DNA from: Mycobacterium gordonae
Lineage (GTDB): Bacteria > Actinomycetota > Actinomycetes > Mycobacteriales > Mycobacteriaceae
Assembly: GCF_002101675.1 (NCBI RefSeq)
Contig: NZ_LQOY01000032.1
Coordinates: 28,633 to 92,632 of the forward strand
Length of the DNA: 64,000 nucleotides
Direction: 5' to 3'
The position numbers and the translations under genes are program-made. This document shows positions 63,971-64,000 of the stretch, piece after piece. Numbering within the stretch: position 1 is the first letter of the stretch; every line of letters begins with the position of its first letter. A model generated the notes under the pieces. It worked only from the letters and a program-made list of their open reading frames with translations. It ran no database searches and was not told the DNA's origin.

Positions 63971-64000
63971 ATGCCAAGTGGTTACCCGCATCCGCCGGCG
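63971..64000 (+). CDS. Start of a gene cut by the right window edge
   Basis: ATG 63971 follows AGGAG at 5-base spacing and opens the frame MPSGYPHPPA. It is divergent from the AraC regulator across 115 bases. The function cannot be told from ten residues. Confidence 0.5.
   Translation, partial: MPSGYPHPPA

Overview
The window is high-GC actinobacterial DNA and reads as chromosome of a Mycobacterium that is not M. tuberculosis. From about 4.0 kb to 55.8 kb the gene order follows what I recall of the M. tuberculosis Rv3193c-Rv3228 block. It runs UPF0182, PDZ/Lon protease, whiB7, uvrD2, mycoredoxin, nudC, adnBA, lipV, moeZ, rhlE, a ParA-like ATPase, entC, whiB1, pdtaS, rshA/sigH, SRAP, aroA and rsgA. 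These assignments come from protein motifs and memory of the families; no search was run. No tRNA, rRNA, CRISPR array or insertion sequence was seen.

Left edge (1-3.9 kb), accessory. Six minus-strand genes overlap end to start: HD hydrolase, nitroreductase, Dps-like ferritin, hydroxylaminobenzene-mutase-like membrane protein, UbiX-like prenyltransferase, and the start of a UbiD-like decarboxylase. They face away from a GlxA-type AraC regulator. The set looks like a pathway for a nitro- or hydroxylamino-aromatic compound with iron/oxidant protection built in, and is the best candidate for an undescribed system here.

Conserved core (4-55.8 kb). DNA repair is represented by uvrD2, the AdnA-AdnB helicase-nuclease, an alkyltransferase-like protein and SRAP. 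Redox and stress control is represented by whiB7, whiB1, sigH-rshA, mycoredoxin and PdtaS. The whiB7 gene carries a complete leader: promoter with an AT-rich WhiB7 box, a 42-codon upstream ORF and tandem hairpins. sigH has a possible upstream GTG start with a strong ribosome site that would give a longer isoform. A 24-codon gene for ribosomal protein bL37 lies between TB7.3 and rshA.

Insertions in the core. A PAS-PAS-GGDEF diguanylate cyclase next to a 57-bp tandem repeat lies between the Rv3217c-like and diacylglycerol-kinase-like genes. A lipid-storage block (45.9-52.7 kb) holds an acyl-CoA ligase, a PHA-type synthase, a PHA-depolymerase-like hydrolase, a PucR regulator and a 3-hydroxyacyl-CoA dehydrogenase. 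A degenerate PGRS-like fragment lies near 26.4 kb.

Right edge (55.9-64 kb), accessory catabolism. An HxlR regulator faces a thiolase and a DUF302 gene across a perfect operator palindrome. A convergent operon encodes an AraC regulator, a Baeyer-Villiger-type monooxygenase, a cholesterol-oxidase-like GMC flavoenzyme, an unknown protein and a BKACE-type beta-keto acid cleavage enzyme. Together these suggest breakdown of a cyclic ketone, alcohol or sterol-like substrate.

Several convergent gene pairs end in overlapping stop codons, and three intergenic spaces carry related long inverted repeats that probably act as terminators.
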